Positions 48,387 through 59,519 are shown, numbered from the stretch's first letter. The stretch is DNA of 64,000 nucleotides from Bradyrhizobium sp. (GCF_022844465.1 NZ_JALHLP010000001.1:558001-622000); one strand, 5' to 3'. The notes: generated by a model not told the origin, from the letters alone. Made by a program: numbers and translations.

Positions 48387-49472
48387 TCATTCGGCCGCAT
48401 CGGCCATCGATCCGATTCGGGGATCGAGCGCGCCGCTGCGATAGCGTTTCGCCATCTCCGACAGGGGAAGCACCTTGATCCCCGAGGCGTGGCCGGCGGT
48501 GCCGAACTGTTCGAACCGCTCGCGGCAAAGCTCGCGCATCGCGTCCATCGCCGGCTTCAGGAACTTGCGCGGATCGAACTCGCTTCTGTTCCGGGTGGCG
48601 ACTTTTCGGAACGCCGCCGTCATCGCCAACCTGCAATCGGTGTCGATATTGACCTTGCGGACGCCATGCTTGATGCCGCGGACGATCTCATCGACCGGCA
48701 CGCCCCAGGTCTGCGGCATCTCGCCGCCGAACGCGTTGAACATATCCTGCAGCGGCTGCGGCACCGACGACGAGCCGTGCATCACCAGATGGGTGTTCGG
48801 CAACCGACGATGAATTTCTTCTACCACGTGCATCGCAAGAATGTCGCCGTCCGGCTTGCGCGAGAACTTGTAGGCGCCGTGCGAGGTGCCCATCGCGATC
48901 GCGAGCGCATCGACCCGGGTGGCGCGAACGAAATCGACCGCCTGGTCCGGATCGGTCAGCAACTGGTCGCGGGTGACCTTGCCTTCGACGCCGTGGCCGT
49001 CCTCCTGTTCGCCGCCGCCATGTTCGAGAGAGCCGAGCACCCCCAATTCGCCCTCCACCGAGGCGCCGATCCAGTGCGCCACCTCGACGACGCGGCGGGT
49101 GATCTCGACATTATAATCATAGTCTGCCGCGGTCTTGGCGTCCGCCCGGAGCGACCCGTCCATCATGACGGAGGTGAAGCCGTGCTGGAGCGCGGTGGCG
49201 CAGGTCGCCTCTTCGTTGCCGTGATCCTGATGCAGGCAGAGCGGGATCTGCGGATACATCTCTTCCAGCGCGTCGATCATCTTCGCGAGCATGATGTCGT
49301 GCGCATAGGCCCGCGCGCCGCGCGATGCCTGCACGATGACGGGCGCGTCGACGGCCGCCGCAGCGTCCATGATCGCCAACCCCTGCTCCATATTGTTGAT
49401 GTTGAAAGCCGGCACGCCGTAGCCATGCTCGGCGGCGTGGTCCAGCAATTGCCTCAGCGTAATTCGCGCCAT
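48387..49472 (-). CDS. cbbA: Class II fructose-1,6-bisphosphate aldolase, Calvin subtype
   Basis: 361 aa Zn enzyme joining DHAP with GAP or erythrose-4-P. Zn-binding His in [14 protein letters not shown], then [40 protein letters not shown], and [20 protein letters not shown]. Lies 28 nt after cbbT. Confidence 0.97.
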   Translation of the reverse strand: MARITLRQLLDHAAEHGYGVPAFNINNMEQGLAIMDAAAAVDAPVIVQASRGARAYAHDIMLAKMIDALEEMYPQIPLCLHQDHGNEEATCATALQHGFTSVMMDGSLRADAKTAADYDYNVEITRRVVEVAHWIGASVEGELGVLGSLEHGGGEQEDGHGVEGKVTRDQLLTDPDQAVDFVRATRVDALAIAMGTSHGAYKFSRKPDGDILAMHVVEEIHRRLPNTHLVMHGSSSVPQPLQDMFNAFGGEMPQTWGVPVDEIVRGIKHGVRKVNIDTDCRLAMTAAFRKVATRNRSEFDPRKFLKPAMDAMRELCRERFEQFGTAGHASGIKVLPLSEMAKRYRSGALDPRIGSMADAAE

Positions 49473-49500
49473 CGCAGTTCCTCTCAGTTGACCGGGAGCG

Positions 49501-51540
49501 TCATGAACAGGTCGCCATCATTCTCGCGCGCGCCAGGCATTGCATGGCCGTCGTCGCGACCACCTCCGCGGTGATGCCGAATTCGCGGTACAGCATTTCG
49601 GCCGGGGCCGATGCGCCGAATCCGGTCATGCCGACGAATGCGCCGCCGTCGCCGAGCCAGCGCGCCCAGTCGCCCTCGACCGCAGCCTCAACGCCAATCC
49701 GGGGAACGCCGCCGAGAACCGTTTCGCGGTATTCGCGCGATTGGCGGCGGAACAGGTCAAAACATGGCGCCGAGACCACTGCGGCGCGGACGCCGTCGCC
49801 AGCGAGCAGCCGCGCCGCGTTCAACGCAACCGAAACTTCCGAACCCGTCGCGATCAGGGTGACGTCGCGACCGCCATCCGGCTCGATTACCAGGTAGGCG
49901 CCGAGCGCGACCTTGTTGTCCGCGTCGACGCCGCTTCGAAATGTCGGCAGCGCCTGCCGCGACAGGCACAGTATCGACGGGCTTTCCCGCGCCTGCAGCG
50001 CGCAGTCCCAAGCCTCCGCGGTTTCGACGGCGTCGCCTGGACGAAACACCAGCAGGTTGGGAATGGCCCGTAGCGAGGCGAGATGCTCGACGGGCTGGTG
50101 CGTCGGACCGTCTTCGCCCAGCCCGATTGAATCGTGCGTCATCACATGGATGACGCGAATGCCCATCAGCGCCGCCAGCCGGATCGCGGGGCGGCTGTAG
50201 TCGGCGAAAGCGAGAAACGTACCGCCATATGGGATGAAACCGCCATGCAGCGCGATGCCGTTCATCGCCGCCGCCATCGCATGCTCCCGGACGCCATAGT
50301 GGACATAGCCGCCGTCATAGGTATCGGCTCGCACCGGCTGGTGCGTTTTGGCGCGCGTCAAATTGGAGTGGGTAAGATCGGCAGAGCCGCCCAGCAGATT
50401 CGGCAAAGCTTCGGCGATCGTGTCGATTACGCGTTGCGAAGCTTGTCGGGTCGCGATGTTCGGCCGCTCGGCCAAGAACCGATCACGTATCTGCGCCATG
50501 GCTTGCTTGTATCCGCAAGGCAGGTTCCTGTTCAGGGCGTCGTGGAACGGCGAACGCCCAGCCGAGCCGGGACGCCGGGTTCGTTCGATCCAGCTTCGGC
50601 GTGCAGCGTGTCCGCGTTCACCAATCCTGCGCCAGCCATCGAGCACGGCTTGCGGAACCTGGAACGGCGAGTGCGGCCAGTTCAGCGCCGCGCGGGTTTT
50701 CTCGACCTCCTCGGCGCCAAGCGGCGCGCCGTGAGCCTTTTCGCTGCCCTGGCGGTTCGGAGCGCCGAACCCGATCACCGTCCGGCAGGCGATCAGCGAC
50801 GGCCGGTCGCTGCGCCGCGCCTGCTCGATGGCATCCGCAATCGCCTCGGGGTCGTGGCCGTCGATCCGGCAAGCTGACCAGCCGGAAGCCTTGAATCGCG
50901 CCAGTTGGTCGTCCGAACACGACAGCGACGTCGCGCCGTCGATCGAGATTTCGTTGTCGTCGAACAGCACGACCAGGCGGTTCAGTCCGAGATGCCCGGC
51001 CAGCGATATCGCCTCCTGGCTGATGCCCTCCATGAGGCAGCCGTCGCCCGCGATCACATAGGTGAAGTGGTCGACGAAATCATTGCCGAAGCGCGCGTTC
51101 ATAAGCCGCTCGGCCAGCGCCATGCCAACCGCCGTAGCGAGGCCCTGCCCCAATGGTCCCGTAGTGGTCTCGACCCCTGGCGTGTGGCCGTATTCGGGAT
51201 GTCCTGGGGTTTTCGAGCCCCACTGCCTGAACGCCTTCAGTTGTTCCGAGGTCATGCCCGCATAGCCTGTCAGGTGCAGCAACGCATAGAGCAGCATCGA
51301 GCCGTGACCGGCCGACAGCACGAAACGGTCGCGGTCGGGCCAGTTCGGATCGGCCGGATCGAACCTGAGAAAGCGCGAAAACAGCACGGTCGCGACATCG
51401 GCCATGCCCATTGGCATTCCCGGATGGCCGGACCCTGCCTTCTCCACGGCATCGACCGCCAGGAACCGGATCGCATTGGCCATCTCCGCGTGCGAAGCAT
51501 CGATGCGACCGGACACGCAGGTGAGAGCTGGGACATTCAT
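49501..51540 (-). CDS. cbbT: Transketolase
   Basis: 679 aa thiamine-diphosphate enzyme moving two-carbon units in the Calvin and pentose phosphate cycles. [16 protein letters not shown] [40 protein letters not shown], the ThDP motif [15 protein letters not shown] with [10 protein letters not shown], and [20 protein letters not shown] are present. The start overlaps the cbbP stop by 4 nt. Confidence 0.97.
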   Translation of the reverse strand: MNVPALTCVSGRIDASHAEMANAIRFLAVDAVEKAGSGHPGMPMGMADVATVLFSRFLRFDPADPNWPDRDRFVLSAGHGSMLLYALLHLTGYAGMTSEQLKAFRQWGSKTPGHPEYGHTPGVETTTGPLGQGLATAVGMALAERLMNARFGNDFVDHFTYVIAGDGCLMEGISQEAISLAGHLGLNRLVVLFDDNEISIDGATSLSCSDDQLARFKASGWSACRIDGHDPEAIADAIEQARRSDRPSLIACRTVIGFGAPNRQGSEKAHGAPLGAEEVEKTRAALNWPHSPFQVPQAVLDGWRRIGERGHAARRSWIERTRRPGSAGRSPFHDALNRNLPCGYKQAMAQIRDRFLAERPNIATRQASQRVIDTIAEALPNLLGGSADLTHSNLTRAKTHQPVRADTYDGGYVHYGVREHAMAAAMNGIALHGGFIPYGGTFLAFADYSRPAIRLAALMGIRVIHVMTHDSIGLGEDGPTHQPVEHLASLRAIPNLLVFRPGDAVETAEAWDCALQARESPSILCLSRQALPTFRSGVDADNKVALGAYLVIEPDGGRDVTLIATGSEVSVALNAARLLAGDGVRAAVVSAPCFDLFRRQSREYRETVLGGVPRIGVEAAVEGDWARWLGDGGAFVGMTGFGASAPAEMLYREFGITAEVVATTAMQCLARARMMATCS

Positions 51541-52412
51541 TTCGTGCGCCTCTTGCGTTCCATTAGTTGCAGGATCAGCGGGGTGAGGATGAGCTGCATC
51601 GCCAGGTCGAGCTTCGATCCGTGAATTACGATCGAATTGGCGCGCGACATGAAGCTGCTCGGGATCATCGACAGCAAATAGGGAAAATCGATCCCGCGCG
51701 GGTTCTTCAGCCGGATCACCACCATCGATTCGTCAGGCGTCGGAATCCATCGCGCGATGAAGGGATTCGACGTATCGACCGTCGGCACCCGCTGAAAGTT
51801 GATGTCGGTCTCCGCGAACTGCGGGCAGATGTAGTGCACATAGTCCGGCATCCGCCGCAAAATAGTGTCGGTGACGGCTTCGGCGGAATAGCCGCGGGTA
51901 CTGCGATCGCGGTGCAGTTTCTGAATCCACTCCAGGTTGATAACGGGAACAACCCCGATCTTGAGATCGGCATGCTGCGCGATATTCACCTTGTCGGTCA
52001 CGACAGCGCCGTGCAGTCCCTCGTAAAACAGCAGGTCTGACTTTTCAGGCAACGGACCCCATTCAGTGAAGGTACCTGGCTCCGCGCCGTACAGCTTGGC
52101 CTCTTCGTCGTCGTGGACGTAATGGCGCGTCGTTCCGGTGCCGGATTCGCCGTAGTCCCTGAAAACCTTTTCCAATTCTTCGAACAGATTGGTTTCCGGG
52201 CTGAAGTGGCTGAAGTGCTTGTTGCCACGCTCGGCCTCTTCAGCCAACTTCGTGCGCATTTCGACGCGATTGTAACGATGGAAGGCGTCGCCCTCGATAT
52301 AGGCGGCGACAACCTTCTCCCGGCGGAAAATGGTCTCGAACGTCTTCTTTACCGAAGTTGTGCCGGCTCCCGATGAGCCGGTAATCGATATGATGGGATA
52401 GCTACGCGACAT
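51537..52412 (-). CDS. cbbP: Phosphoribulokinase
   Basis: 291 aa from [20 protein letters not shown], with the P-loop at 12-20; a longer in-frame reading overlaps cbbF. It phosphorylates ribulose-5-P to the Rubisco substrate. [22 protein letters not shown] [20 protein letters not shown] and [19 protein letters not shown] match bacterial-type PRK (class I, octameric). It lies 13 nt after cbbF. Confidence 0.97.
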   Translation of the reverse strand: MSRSYPIISITGSSGAGTTSVKKTFETIFRREKVVAAYIEGDAFHRYNRVEMRTKLAEEAERGNKHFSHFSPETNLFEELEKVFRDYGESGTGTTRHYVHDDEEAKLYGAEPGTFTEWGPLPEKSDLLFYEGLHGAVVTDKVNIAQHADLKIGVVPVINLEWIQKLHRDRSTRGYSAEAVTDTILRRMPDYVHYICPQFAETDINFQRVPTVDTSNPFIARWIPTPDESMVVIRLKNPRGIDFPYLLSMIPSSFMSRANSIVIHGSKLDLAMQLILTPLILQLMERKRRTK

Positions 52413-52425
52413 CTGCCCGGTCCCT

Positions 52426-53463
52426 TCAGCGAAACAGGCCACGCCGCGCAAACAGCGGCGAATCGCTATCGTCGAACAGCGGTTCAATGCCCCCGTGAAC
52501 GGCTTCAACGTCGCGAACGCCGCGGACCGAGCCCATAATCAGCGGCACGCGCTGATGCGGCGTCCTGGCGGAAAGCTCGAGAATGCGCCGGCGTCCGGTG
52601 GACGCCGCCCCACCCGCCCACTCCATTACCAACGCCATCGGATGGGCCTCGTACAACAGGCGCAAGCGCCCCTCGCGATATCCGGGGCGGGCGTCGGCGG
52701 GATAAAGGAAAACGCCGCCGCGGACGAGAATGCGAAGCGCCTCGGCAACCAGCGATCCGATCCAGCGCATGTTGAAATCGGCGGCGCCGTTGCCATGGGT
52801 CCCGGCGAGGCATTCGTCGATATAGGCGCGGACCGGACCATGCCAGTGCCGGCGGTTTGAGGCATTGATCGCAAACTCGGGCGTGTTGGGAGCGATCTTC
52901 ACGCCGCGCGCGGTCAATACAAACTCGCAAGCCCGGCGGTCCAGAATGAAGATATCGACGCTGCCGCTGAGCGCCAGAACCAATGTGGTCTGCGGCCCGT
53001 AGACGACGAACCCCGCGGCGCACTGCGCGGTGCCGGGCTCGAAGAACGTCGAGATGATGTCGTTGCCCCGCGGACGGATTGAGAAGATGGTTCCGACCGA
53101 AATGTTGTTCTCGAGGTTTGCGGATCCGTCCAGCGGATCAATCGCAACGCAGAGCGGCGCCGCGGCATCGAGAAACTCCGGCAGCTCGGCTTCCTCTGAC
53201 AGGAGCCCCGCCACCGGCGTTGCGTGCAGAGCCCGCCGCATTATCATGTCAGCGGCGACATCGATGTCCTTTTGCAGATCACCGTCGGAATTGACGCCGC
53301 TTTGCCGTCCCGTGATCCCAGCCAGCGGCCCGTCGGCGATAAGGTCGGCCACCTCGATCGACGCCGTGGCGATCGCCTCGATCACGGCGGCGACCGCGGG
53401 CCCGAGGGGCGCGTCCCGTACCGAGTTATCGAGATGCGAACGCAAGGTCACGCGTTCGTCCAT
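52426..53463 (-). CDS. cbbF: Fructose-1,6-bisphosphatase class I
   Basis: 345 aa from MDERVTLRSHLDNS, with GAGGGGAAG upstream. Metal site LSEEAELPEFL and the DPLDGSANLENNISVGTIFS signature, with substrate residues in YIDECLAG and GGVFLYPADARPGYREGRLR. First gene of the operon cbbFPTALSX. The long upstream in-frame reading to 53553 lies in the promoter. Confidence 0.96.
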   Translation of the reverse strand: MDERVTLRSHLDNSVRDAPLGPAVAAVIEAIATASIEVADLIADGPLAGITGRQSGVNSDGDLQKDIDVAADMIMRRALHATPVAGLLSEEAELPEFLDAAAPLCVAIDPLDGSANLENNISVGTIFSIRPRGNDIISTFFEPGTAQCAAGFVVYGPQTTLVLALSGSVDIFILDRRACEFVLTARGVKIAPNTPEFAINASNRRHWHGPVRAYIDECLAGTHGNGAADFNMRWIGSLVAEALRILVRGGVFLYPADARPGYREGRLRLLYEAHPMALVMEWAGGAASTGRRRILELSARTPHQRVPLIMGSVRGVRDVEAVHGGIEPLFDDSDSPLFARRGLFR

Positions 53464-53543
53464 GGCCGCTTCCCCTCTCAGCCCCTGTTTGGGCCGTTTC
53501 AAACGCGTCGTGCCGTTCGGCAGTCCGCACCTCACAACAGCGC

Positions 53544-53589
53544 AATTTGCCAAATTAGTGAAATTTTCTTATCTTTGGCATCGGCAAAG
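53544..53589. promoter_or_regulatory. Likely CbbR-binding region between cbbF and cbbR
   Basis: The 148-nt divergent gap is AT-rich at its centre and contains AATTTG-C-CAAATT (53544-53556), a perfect 13-bp palindrome, and CTTTG-N7-CAAAG (53573-53589). Both have the size and symmetry of LysR-type sites. Confidence 0.5.
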
Positions 53590-53611
53590 TTTTTCTTATA
53601 AGGTAGATTCG

Positions 53612-54583
53612 ATGGCAAGCCGGTTTCTGCGGGAATTGACCATCCGCCAGCTTCGCGCGCTGGCGGCCGTTCACAACGATCGATCTGTCACCGCCGCCGC
53701 CAAGCGGCTGAACCTGACGCAGCCCGCCGTCACACTTCAAATTCGCAATTTGCAGGCGCTGGCCGGGTTGCCGCTGATTCAGCGCACCAGCGAGGGGATG
53801 CTTCTGACCGACGCCGGGCGCGAGGTGCTGGCGCTCGCCGGGCGCATCGAGGCGGCGATCGCCGATTGCGAGACCTCGCTGGAAATGATGGCAGGCAAGA
53901 GCGCGGGGCGGATATCGATCGGTGCCGTCAGCACGGCAAAGTATTTCGTGCCGTTCTTGATCTCGGGCTTCTCAAAATTGTTCCCGAACATCGATATTGC
54001 GCTCTCGATCGGAAATCGGCAGGAGATCGGCACCGCGTTGCGCGGTTACGATCTCGACTTCGCGATCATGGGCCGTCCGCCGGTCGACGTCGACATGAAC
54101 GTTCACCTGATCGGCGACCATCCCCATGTCATCATCGCGCCGACGAGCCATCGGCTGGCAGGTAAATCCAAACTCGCCCTCGCCGAGCTCGCCGACGAGA
54201 CCTTCCTGACGCGCGAGCCCGGCTCGGGCACCCGCGGCCTGATGGAGCAATTGTTCGGAAGCGCGCGGGTTCGGCCGAAAATCGGCATGGCGATGAGCAG
54301 CAACGAAACCATCAAGCAGGCCGTCATCGCCGGCCTCGGAATTGCGTTTATTTCCGCCCATACAGTGGCCACCGAACTCGATGAACGGCGGCTGGTGACG
54401 CTCGATGTGGTGGGCCTTCCCGTGATCCGGCAATGGTTTGCCCTTTCCCGCAAGGACAAGATCCTGCTGCCGCCGGCCCGCGCGATGCTGGACTTCGTCA
54501 GCGCCCGCGGCGTGCAATTCCTGCCGCGAATCCGCGGCCGGGTTCGTCTCACCCGCCCATCAACCCTCGGCAAACGCCGCTGA
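53612..54583 (+). CDS. cbbR: LysR-type regulator CbbR
   Basis: 323 aa from MASRFLRELTIRQLRALAAV, AAGGTAG upstream. HTH: AAAKRLNLTQPAVTLQIRNL. The effector domain starts around residue 90 (GRISIGAVSTAKYFVPFLIS) and continues FLTREPGSGTRGLMEQLFG, characteristic of CbbR. Divergent from cbbF. It would activate cbb genes in response to a Calvin-cycle intermediate such as RuBP or NADPH. Confidence 0.93.
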   Translation: MASRFLRELTIRQLRALAAVHNDRSVTAAAKRLNLTQPAVTLQIRNLQALAGLPLIQRTSEGMLLTDAGREVLALAGRIEAAIADCETSLEMMAGKSAGRISIGAVSTAKYFVPFLISGFSKLFPNIDIALSIGNRQEIGTALRGYDLDFAIMGRPPVDVDMNVHLIGDHPHVIIAPTSHRLAGKSKLALAELADETFLTREPGSGTRGLMEQLFGSARVRPKIGMAMSSNETIKQAVIAGLGIAFISAHTVATELDERRLVTLDVVGLPVIRQWFALSRKDKILLPPARAMLDFVSARGVQFLPRIRGRVRLTRPSTLGKRR

Positions 54584-54804
54584 TCACGACGCCGAGCCGA
54601 CCCGCGCCTGTTCGCAATGCACCATGTTTACGGAATGACGCCTGCCCGGCGTGACGGCGGCGCGGATTTCGGCTACGAAGCTCGGTCTTCGCCGCCAAGT
54701 ACCGGACGTTTATCGGCCGGGTTGGCATAGCCGGTGGTATCGAACTTGACAACATCGACATTCAAGTTGGATGCAACCCACACATCCCAGGGATTGATAA
54801 CGCA

Positions 54805-56118
54805 ATGAGTGCGGACGTCCTGATCGGCGACGGCTCGCGGCTGACGCCGCATCCGCTGCGTGCCGCCATCCTCGGCGAGGTTCACGCCCGGCCATTCACG
54901 CCGATTTCAGTCCCGTCACGCATCGTGCATTTCGCCTTCGATACTTCGGGGCCGCGCGCCCAGGTCGATCGCGCCAACCTCGTGACATTCTGCGGGTCGC
55001 GCGGACTGCAGCCGCCGCTGCCGTACGAGAAACACCATCGCGCCCTGTTCGGCACAACCGTATTGCGATGGGAGCAACATTCGGAGTTCACCACCTATAC
55101 CTGGGAGATGCCGACCGATCCCGACGCCGCGCCGTTTCACCCCGACGCGGCATCCCTGGCGTTGCCGATGCAGTTGGTGCCCCAGCCGGGACCGTTGCTG
55201 GTGGCCGTCGACCTGCACCTGCTCGCCGAGAACCTGCCGCGCACCGCGCCGGAACGCCTGTTCGACAATGCAAGCCTGGCCATTGCTGAAAACTCCGACG
55301 GCGCCGCGGTCTATGCGACCGACTTCCAGCCGGGGCCCTCAGGCTTCGTCCAGATACTCGTCGCCAACCGCACGATGTCGCCGGAGCGGGCCGGCGCGCT
55401 GGTGCAGCGGGTCATAGAGATCGAGACCTATCGCACCCTCGCCCTGCTCGGCCTGCCTGAAGCGCAGCGTCTATCGCCGTCGATCGCCGCCTCGGAGCGC
55501 CGGCTGGTCGAAGCTACCGAACAGATGCGCAGCGCCGGCGATCTCGCCGCCAACCACAAGCTGCTCGATGAACTGACCGCGCTCGCCGCCGAGGTCGAGG
55601 CCGGCGCCGCCTCCAGCGTTTTCCGGTTCGGCGCCAGCCGCGCCTATGAGGAAATCGTCGAACAACGGCTGCAGACCATCGGCGAACGCAAGGTCGGCGG
55701 TCTGCCGACCTGGTCGTCGTTTCTGGCGCGGCGAATGAAGCCGGCGCTGCGCACCTGCGTCACGACCGAAGCTCGCCAGGCCAGCCTGTCGCTGAAGCTG
55801 GCGCGCGCCGCCAATCTGTTGCGTACCCGCGTCGATGTCGAACTGGAGCAACAGAACCAGGAACTCCTGAAATCGATGAACGCGCGGACCAGGCTGCAGC
55901 TCCGCCTGCAGAGCACGGTCGAGGGCCTGTCGGTCGCGGCGATCACTTATTACGTGGTCAGTCTTTTTGGGTATGTCGCCAAGGCGGTCCACGAAACCGG
56001 AAAATTTCACCTGGAGCCCAGCGTTGCTACCGCTGCCTTCGTGCCCGTTGCGGCGCTTGCGATCTGGTGGATGGTGCGCCATATCCGCAAGAAGCATATC
56101 GCCGTCGACGACTCATGA
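54805..56118 (+). CDS. DUF3422 family membrane protein
   Basis: 437 aa. HPLRAAILGEVHARPFTPIS at the start and CGSRGLQPPLPYEKHHRALF are the family marks. Around residues 210-380 it is helical with coiled-coil character, and two C-terminal membrane helices lie at about 375-395 and 410-427 (TAAFVPVAALAIWWMV). Function is unknown; found across alpha- and betaproteobacteria. Upstream 54584-54804 holds no gene. Confidence 0.9.
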   Translation: MSADVLIGDGSRLTPHPLRAAILGEVHARPFTPISVPSRIVHFAFDTSGPRAQVDRANLVTFCGSRGLQPPLPYEKHHRALFGTTVLRWEQHSEFTTYTWEMPTDPDAAPFHPDAASLALPMQLVPQPGPLLVAVDLHLLAENLPRTAPERLFDNASLAIAENSDGAAVYATDFQPGPSGFVQILVANRTMSPERAGALVQRVIEIETYRTLALLGLPEAQRLSPSIAASERRLVEATEQMRSAGDLAANHKLLDELTALAAEVEAGAASSVFRFGASRAYEEIVEQRLQTIGERKVGGLPTWSSFLARRMKPALRTCVTTEARQASLSLKLARAANLLRTRVDVELEQQNQELLKSMNARTRLQLRLQSTVEGLSVAAITYYVVSLFGYVAKAVHETGKFHLEPSVATAAFVPVAALAIWWMVRHIRKKHIAVDDS

Positions 56119-56149
56119 AGCCGCGCTAAACTGCAAAGGCGCCAAACCA

Positions 56150-57049
56150 TTGAACACGTCGCTGCCGTTCGAGTTGCTCGCCAAGGCCGTTGAAGCCCGC
56201 CTTTCCGTTTATGGACGGATCAGCGGGCTTCGGCTCGACCGCGCCGCCCCGGGCGAGGCCTGGTCAAGCCTGCCCTACCGCCCCGAGTTCGTCGGCGACA
56301 CCGAAACCGGCGTTCTTCACGGCGGCGTCGTCACCGCGATGCTTGACGAGAGCTGCGGCATGGCCGTGCAGCTCGCGCTCGACGGCACCCGCGCGATCGC
56401 CACCCTCGACCTTCGCATCGACTATCAGAAGCCGGCCACGCCGGGCCTCGATGTCAAGGCGCATTCGTTCTGCTATCGCGTCACGCGCTCGATCGCCTTT
56501 GTGCGCTCGACGGCCTATCAGGAATCCGAGGACGATCCGGTCGCCACCGCGACGGCCTGTTTCATGGTCGGCGCCAACCGCACCAACATGCTGACCGACC
56601 GGCCGCAGAACGACAGCCCGCAGCCTGCGCTCGAAGTGCCGGAGGAGCCCGCCGGCCTGTTCGCCAATAGCCCGTTCGCGCGCTGTCTGGGCATCCGCGC
56701 CGGCGAGGATGACATGCTCGTCATGCCGTTCTCGCCCAGGATCATCGGCAACCCGGTGTTGCCCGCCATTCACGGCGGCATGACCGGCGCCTTTCTGGAG
56801 ACGACCGCGATTGTAGGAGTGACGCGCGAACTCGGCATTCTCACTCCCCCCAAGCCGATCGGCTTGACGATCAATTATCTGCGCTCCGGCCGCGCGCTGG
56901 ACAGCTATGCGAGAGCGTCGATCGTCAAGCAGGGACGGCGCGTCGTCGCCTTTGAAGCGCAGACCTGGCAGGACGACCCGGGCAAGCCGATCGCTTCGGC
57001 GTTTGGTCATTTCATGCTGCGAAAGACGCCCGGCGTGGAAGAGGACTAG
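56150..57049 (+). CDS. Double-hotdog acyl-CoA thioesterase (PaaI family)
   Basis: 299 aa from a TTG at 56150 (MNTSLPFELLAKAVEARL); a ribosome site AAAGGCG precedes it. Two hotdog domains in tandem: GVLHGGVVTAMLDESCGMAV (about 60-80) and AIHGGMTGAFLETTAIVGV (about 205-224), each with the HGG motif. Single-domain PaaI proteins form dimers, so this fusion would be a pseudo-dimer. Starts 32 nt after the DUF3422 stop and is probably co-transcribed. Confidence 0.85.
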   Translation: MNTSLPFELLAKAVEARLSVYGRISGLRLDRAAPGEAWSSLPYRPEFVGDTETGVLHGGVVTAMLDESCGMAVQLALDGTRAIATLDLRIDYQKPATPGLDVKAHSFCYRVTRSIAFVRSTAYQESEDDPVATATACFMVGANRTNMLTDRPQNDSPQPALEVPEEPAGLFANSPFARCLGIRAGEDDMLVMPFSPRIIGNPVLPAIHGGMTGAFLETTAIVGVTRELGILTPPKPIGLTINYLRSGRALDSYARASIVKQGRRVVAFEAQTWQDDPGKPIASAFGHFMLRKTPGVEED

Positions 57050-57073
57050 GCGCGGTTTCAAAGGCCGCTCGCG

Positions 57074-59416
57074 CTATGTCTTGCGCGGAGCTGGTGCCGC
57101 TCGACGGGCTGCCTGGATGGCGCTCCAGACACGAAACGGCGTCGCCGGCATGTCCAGCTCGATGATGCCGAGCGGCGACAGGGCGTCCAGCACGGCGTTC
57201 ATGACCGTCTGCGGTGCTGCTATGCAACCGGCCTGCCCGGTCCCCTTGACGCCGAGCGGGTTCGACCGGGTCGGCGCCGATTGATTGAGGCCCCCGCCGA
57301 AATGCGGCAGGTCCTGCGCCCGCGGCAACGCGTAGTCCAGGAATGAACCGCTGAGCAGCTGGCCCGATTCGGTATCAAACACGACATGCTCCAGCAGCGA
57401 CTGTCCGATGCCCTGCGCGACCCCGCCATGGACCTGGCCGAGCGCGACGCGCGGGTTGATGAGGCGGCCGAAATCATCGACGATCGTGTAGCGATCAAGC
57501 CGCACGACGCCGGTGTCGGGGTCGATCTCGACCTCTGCGACGTGACAACCATTGGGAAAGGTGTAGAGGTCGGAGTCGTTGGTAGCACTGCCTTCAAGTC
57601 CCGGCTTCACTCCCTCGGGCAAACTGGCGGGATCTCGCGCGGCGTCGGCCACCTCGCCAATCGCGATCATGCGCGCCGTGCGTTGCACGACGAAGCTGCC
57701 TTCCACGAACGACACTTGTTCGACCGGCGCCTGCAGCAGATGCGCGGCGATCAGTCGGCCTTTCTCGATCAGCTTTTCAACGGCCATCACCAGCGCCGTG
57801 CCGCCCATATGCATCGAACGCGCGCCGCCATGGCCGTTACCGCCCGGCAGCAGATCGGTATCGCCCTGATGAAAGCGGAATGCGCCAATCGGAAGTCCCA
57901 ACAGGTCGGCCGCGATCTGGGGATAGGCGGTTTCATGCCCCTGACCATTGGACTGCGTGCCGACCGACAGCGACACCGTGCCGTCAGTCTCGAAGGCGGC
58001 ACGCGCGAACTCGGCCGGTGCGCCGCGCGCCGTTTCAAGAAAACAGGCAATGCCGACGCCGCGTAACAGGCCAGCGGTCTTCGATCGCGCGCGGCGCTTG
58101 CGAAATCCATCGAGATCGGCGAGCGCGATCGCGTCGTCCAGATTGGCGCCGAAGCGGCCACCGTCGATCGTCATCCCCATCGCCGTGCGATGCGGAAACT
58201 TTCTGATGATGTTGCGGCGGCGCAATCTGGTGGCGTCGATTCCGGTCCGGACCGCTGCAAGGTTCACCAGCCGCTCGATCAGGTAGTTGGCTTCGGGCTT
58301 GCCGGCGCCGCGGTAGGCGTCGATCGGCGGGGTGTTGGTAAAGGCGCCGCGGACCTCCACGAACACCGCGGGGATGTCATAGACGCCTCCCATCGCGCTG
58401 CCGGCCGCGTTGGTGGAACTGATCGGACCATAGGTCGAAAGATAGGCTCCGAGGTTGGCGACAGCTCGGACTTCGAGGCCGAGGAACCGGCCATTCTTGT
58501 CGAGCGCGAGCCTTGAGCGGGCAACGAAGTCGCGGCCGTGCGCAGAACTGACGAAGTCCTCGGCACGTTCGGATACCCATCGCACCGGCCGACCAAGCTT
58601 GCGCGCCGCCCAAAGCACCAGCACGTATTCGGGGTAGACGTAGTTCTTCATCCCGAAGCCGCCGCCGACGTCGGGCACCACCACCCGCATGCGCTCGATC
58701 GGTATCTTGAAAACGGCACTGGCAAGAACCTGGCGGATCTCATGAACCGCCTGACCGGTCAGCGAAAGCAGAAACCGGTCTGTCTTGCGGTCGTGGAAGC
58801 CAATGGCGGCGCGCGTCTCCATCGGCGCGGCAACCACGCGGTTGTTGACGAGTTCGCATTCGACGACATGCGCGGCCGACGCCATCGCCGCGGCCACCGC
58901 CGCCGCGTCGCCCCTGCGGTACAGGAACGCCGAATTGCCCGGCGCTTCCTCCCAGATCAGCGGGGCGCCCGGTTGCAGCGCGTTGGTCGCCGCGGTAACG
59001 CTAGGCAGCGGTTCGTAAGCGATCTCGACCGCTTCGCCCGCCGTCATCGCCGCTTCGGGCGATTCGGCGACAATGCAGACAACGGGGTCGCCGACGTGCC
59101 TGACGACGCCGCGGGCCAGCGCGGGACGCGGCGGATCGATCACCGGTTCGACCGCGTCGATCACGATGACGCAAGGCAACTCCCCGATGCCTTCGGCCGC
59201 TAGGTCGGCTTCGGTGAAGACCGCGGCGACGCCAGGGACGGCGCGCGCGGCCGCCAGGTCGAGCCGGACAATGCGGGCGAACGCGACCGGAGAGCGCAGC
59301 ACATAGGCGTGCAGCACGCCGGGAACATGATCGTTGGCGACGTATCGCCCGCGCCCGGTGAGGAAACGCTGGTCCTCCAGCCGATGGAGGGACTGGCCTT
59401 TAAATTGCTCCGGCAA
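57074..59416 (-). CDS. Orphan CoxL/xanthine-dehydrogenase-type molybdopterin subunit
   Basis: 780 aa. Contains the aldehyde oxidase/xanthine dehydrogenase a/b hammerhead domain (about 15-130) and the molybdopterin-binding part with VPDVGGGFGMKNYVYPEYVL and DAYRGAGKPEANYLIERLV. That AYRGAGK loop is the form II type, not the AYxCSFR of true CO dehydrogenase. In GVKGTGQAGCI the usual catalytic Glu (GxGExG) is Gln728. No FAD (CoxM) or 2Fe-2S (CoxS) subunit genes are adjacent, so partners lie elsewhere or it has diverged. Natural substrate unknown. Confidence 0.88.
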   Translation of the reverse strand: MPEQFKGQSLHRLEDQRFLTGRGRYVANDHVPGVLHAYVLRSPVAFARIVRLDLAAARAVPGVAAVFTEADLAAEGIGELPCVIVIDAVEPVIDPPRPALARGVVRHVGDPVVCIVAESPEAAMTAGEAVEIAYEPLPSVTAATNALQPGAPLIWEEAPGNSAFLYRRGDAAAVAAAMASAAHVVECELVNNRVVAAPMETRAAIGFHDRKTDRFLLSLTGQAVHEIRQVLASAVFKIPIERMRVVVPDVGGGFGMKNYVYPEYVLVLWAARKLGRPVRWVSERAEDFVSSAHGRDFVARSRLALDKNGRFLGLEVRAVANLGAYLSTYGPISSTNAAGSAMGGVYDIPAVFVEVRGAFTNTPPIDAYRGAGKPEANYLIERLVNLAAVRTGIDATRLRRRNIIRKFPHRTAMGMTIDGGRFGANLDDAIALADLDGFRKRRARSKTAGLLRGVGIACFLETARGAPAEFARAAFETDGTVSLSVGTQSNGQGHETAYPQIAADLLGLPIGAFRFHQGDTDLLPGGNGHGGARSMHMGGTALVMAVEKLIEKGRLIAAHLLQAPVEQVSFVEGSFVVQRTARMIAIGEVADAARDPASLPEGVKPGLEGSATNDSDLYTFPNGCHVAEVEIDPDTGVVRLDRYTIVDDFGRLINPRVALGQVHGGVAQGIGQSLLEHVVFDTESGQLLSGSFLDYALPRAQDLPHFGGGLNQSAPTRSNPLGVKGTGQAGCIAAPQTVMNAVLDALSPLGIIELDMPATPFRVWSAIQAARRAAPAPRKT

Positions 59417-59519
59417 CCGCGCACCTTTTCCTGCAGCGCCAAGGTGCGCCGGTTCGGATACTGGCGCAGGCGGCGGCAGCTTTGCAAGCCGGGAGCGACG
59501 GAGGTCCTGTCAGGGCGGC

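Noticed and set aside
57074..59416. CO dehydrogenase (carboxydotrophy) call
   Set aside because: The active loop is AYRGAGK, not AYxCSFR, and CoxM/CoxS are missing, so true CO dehydrogenase is not supported.
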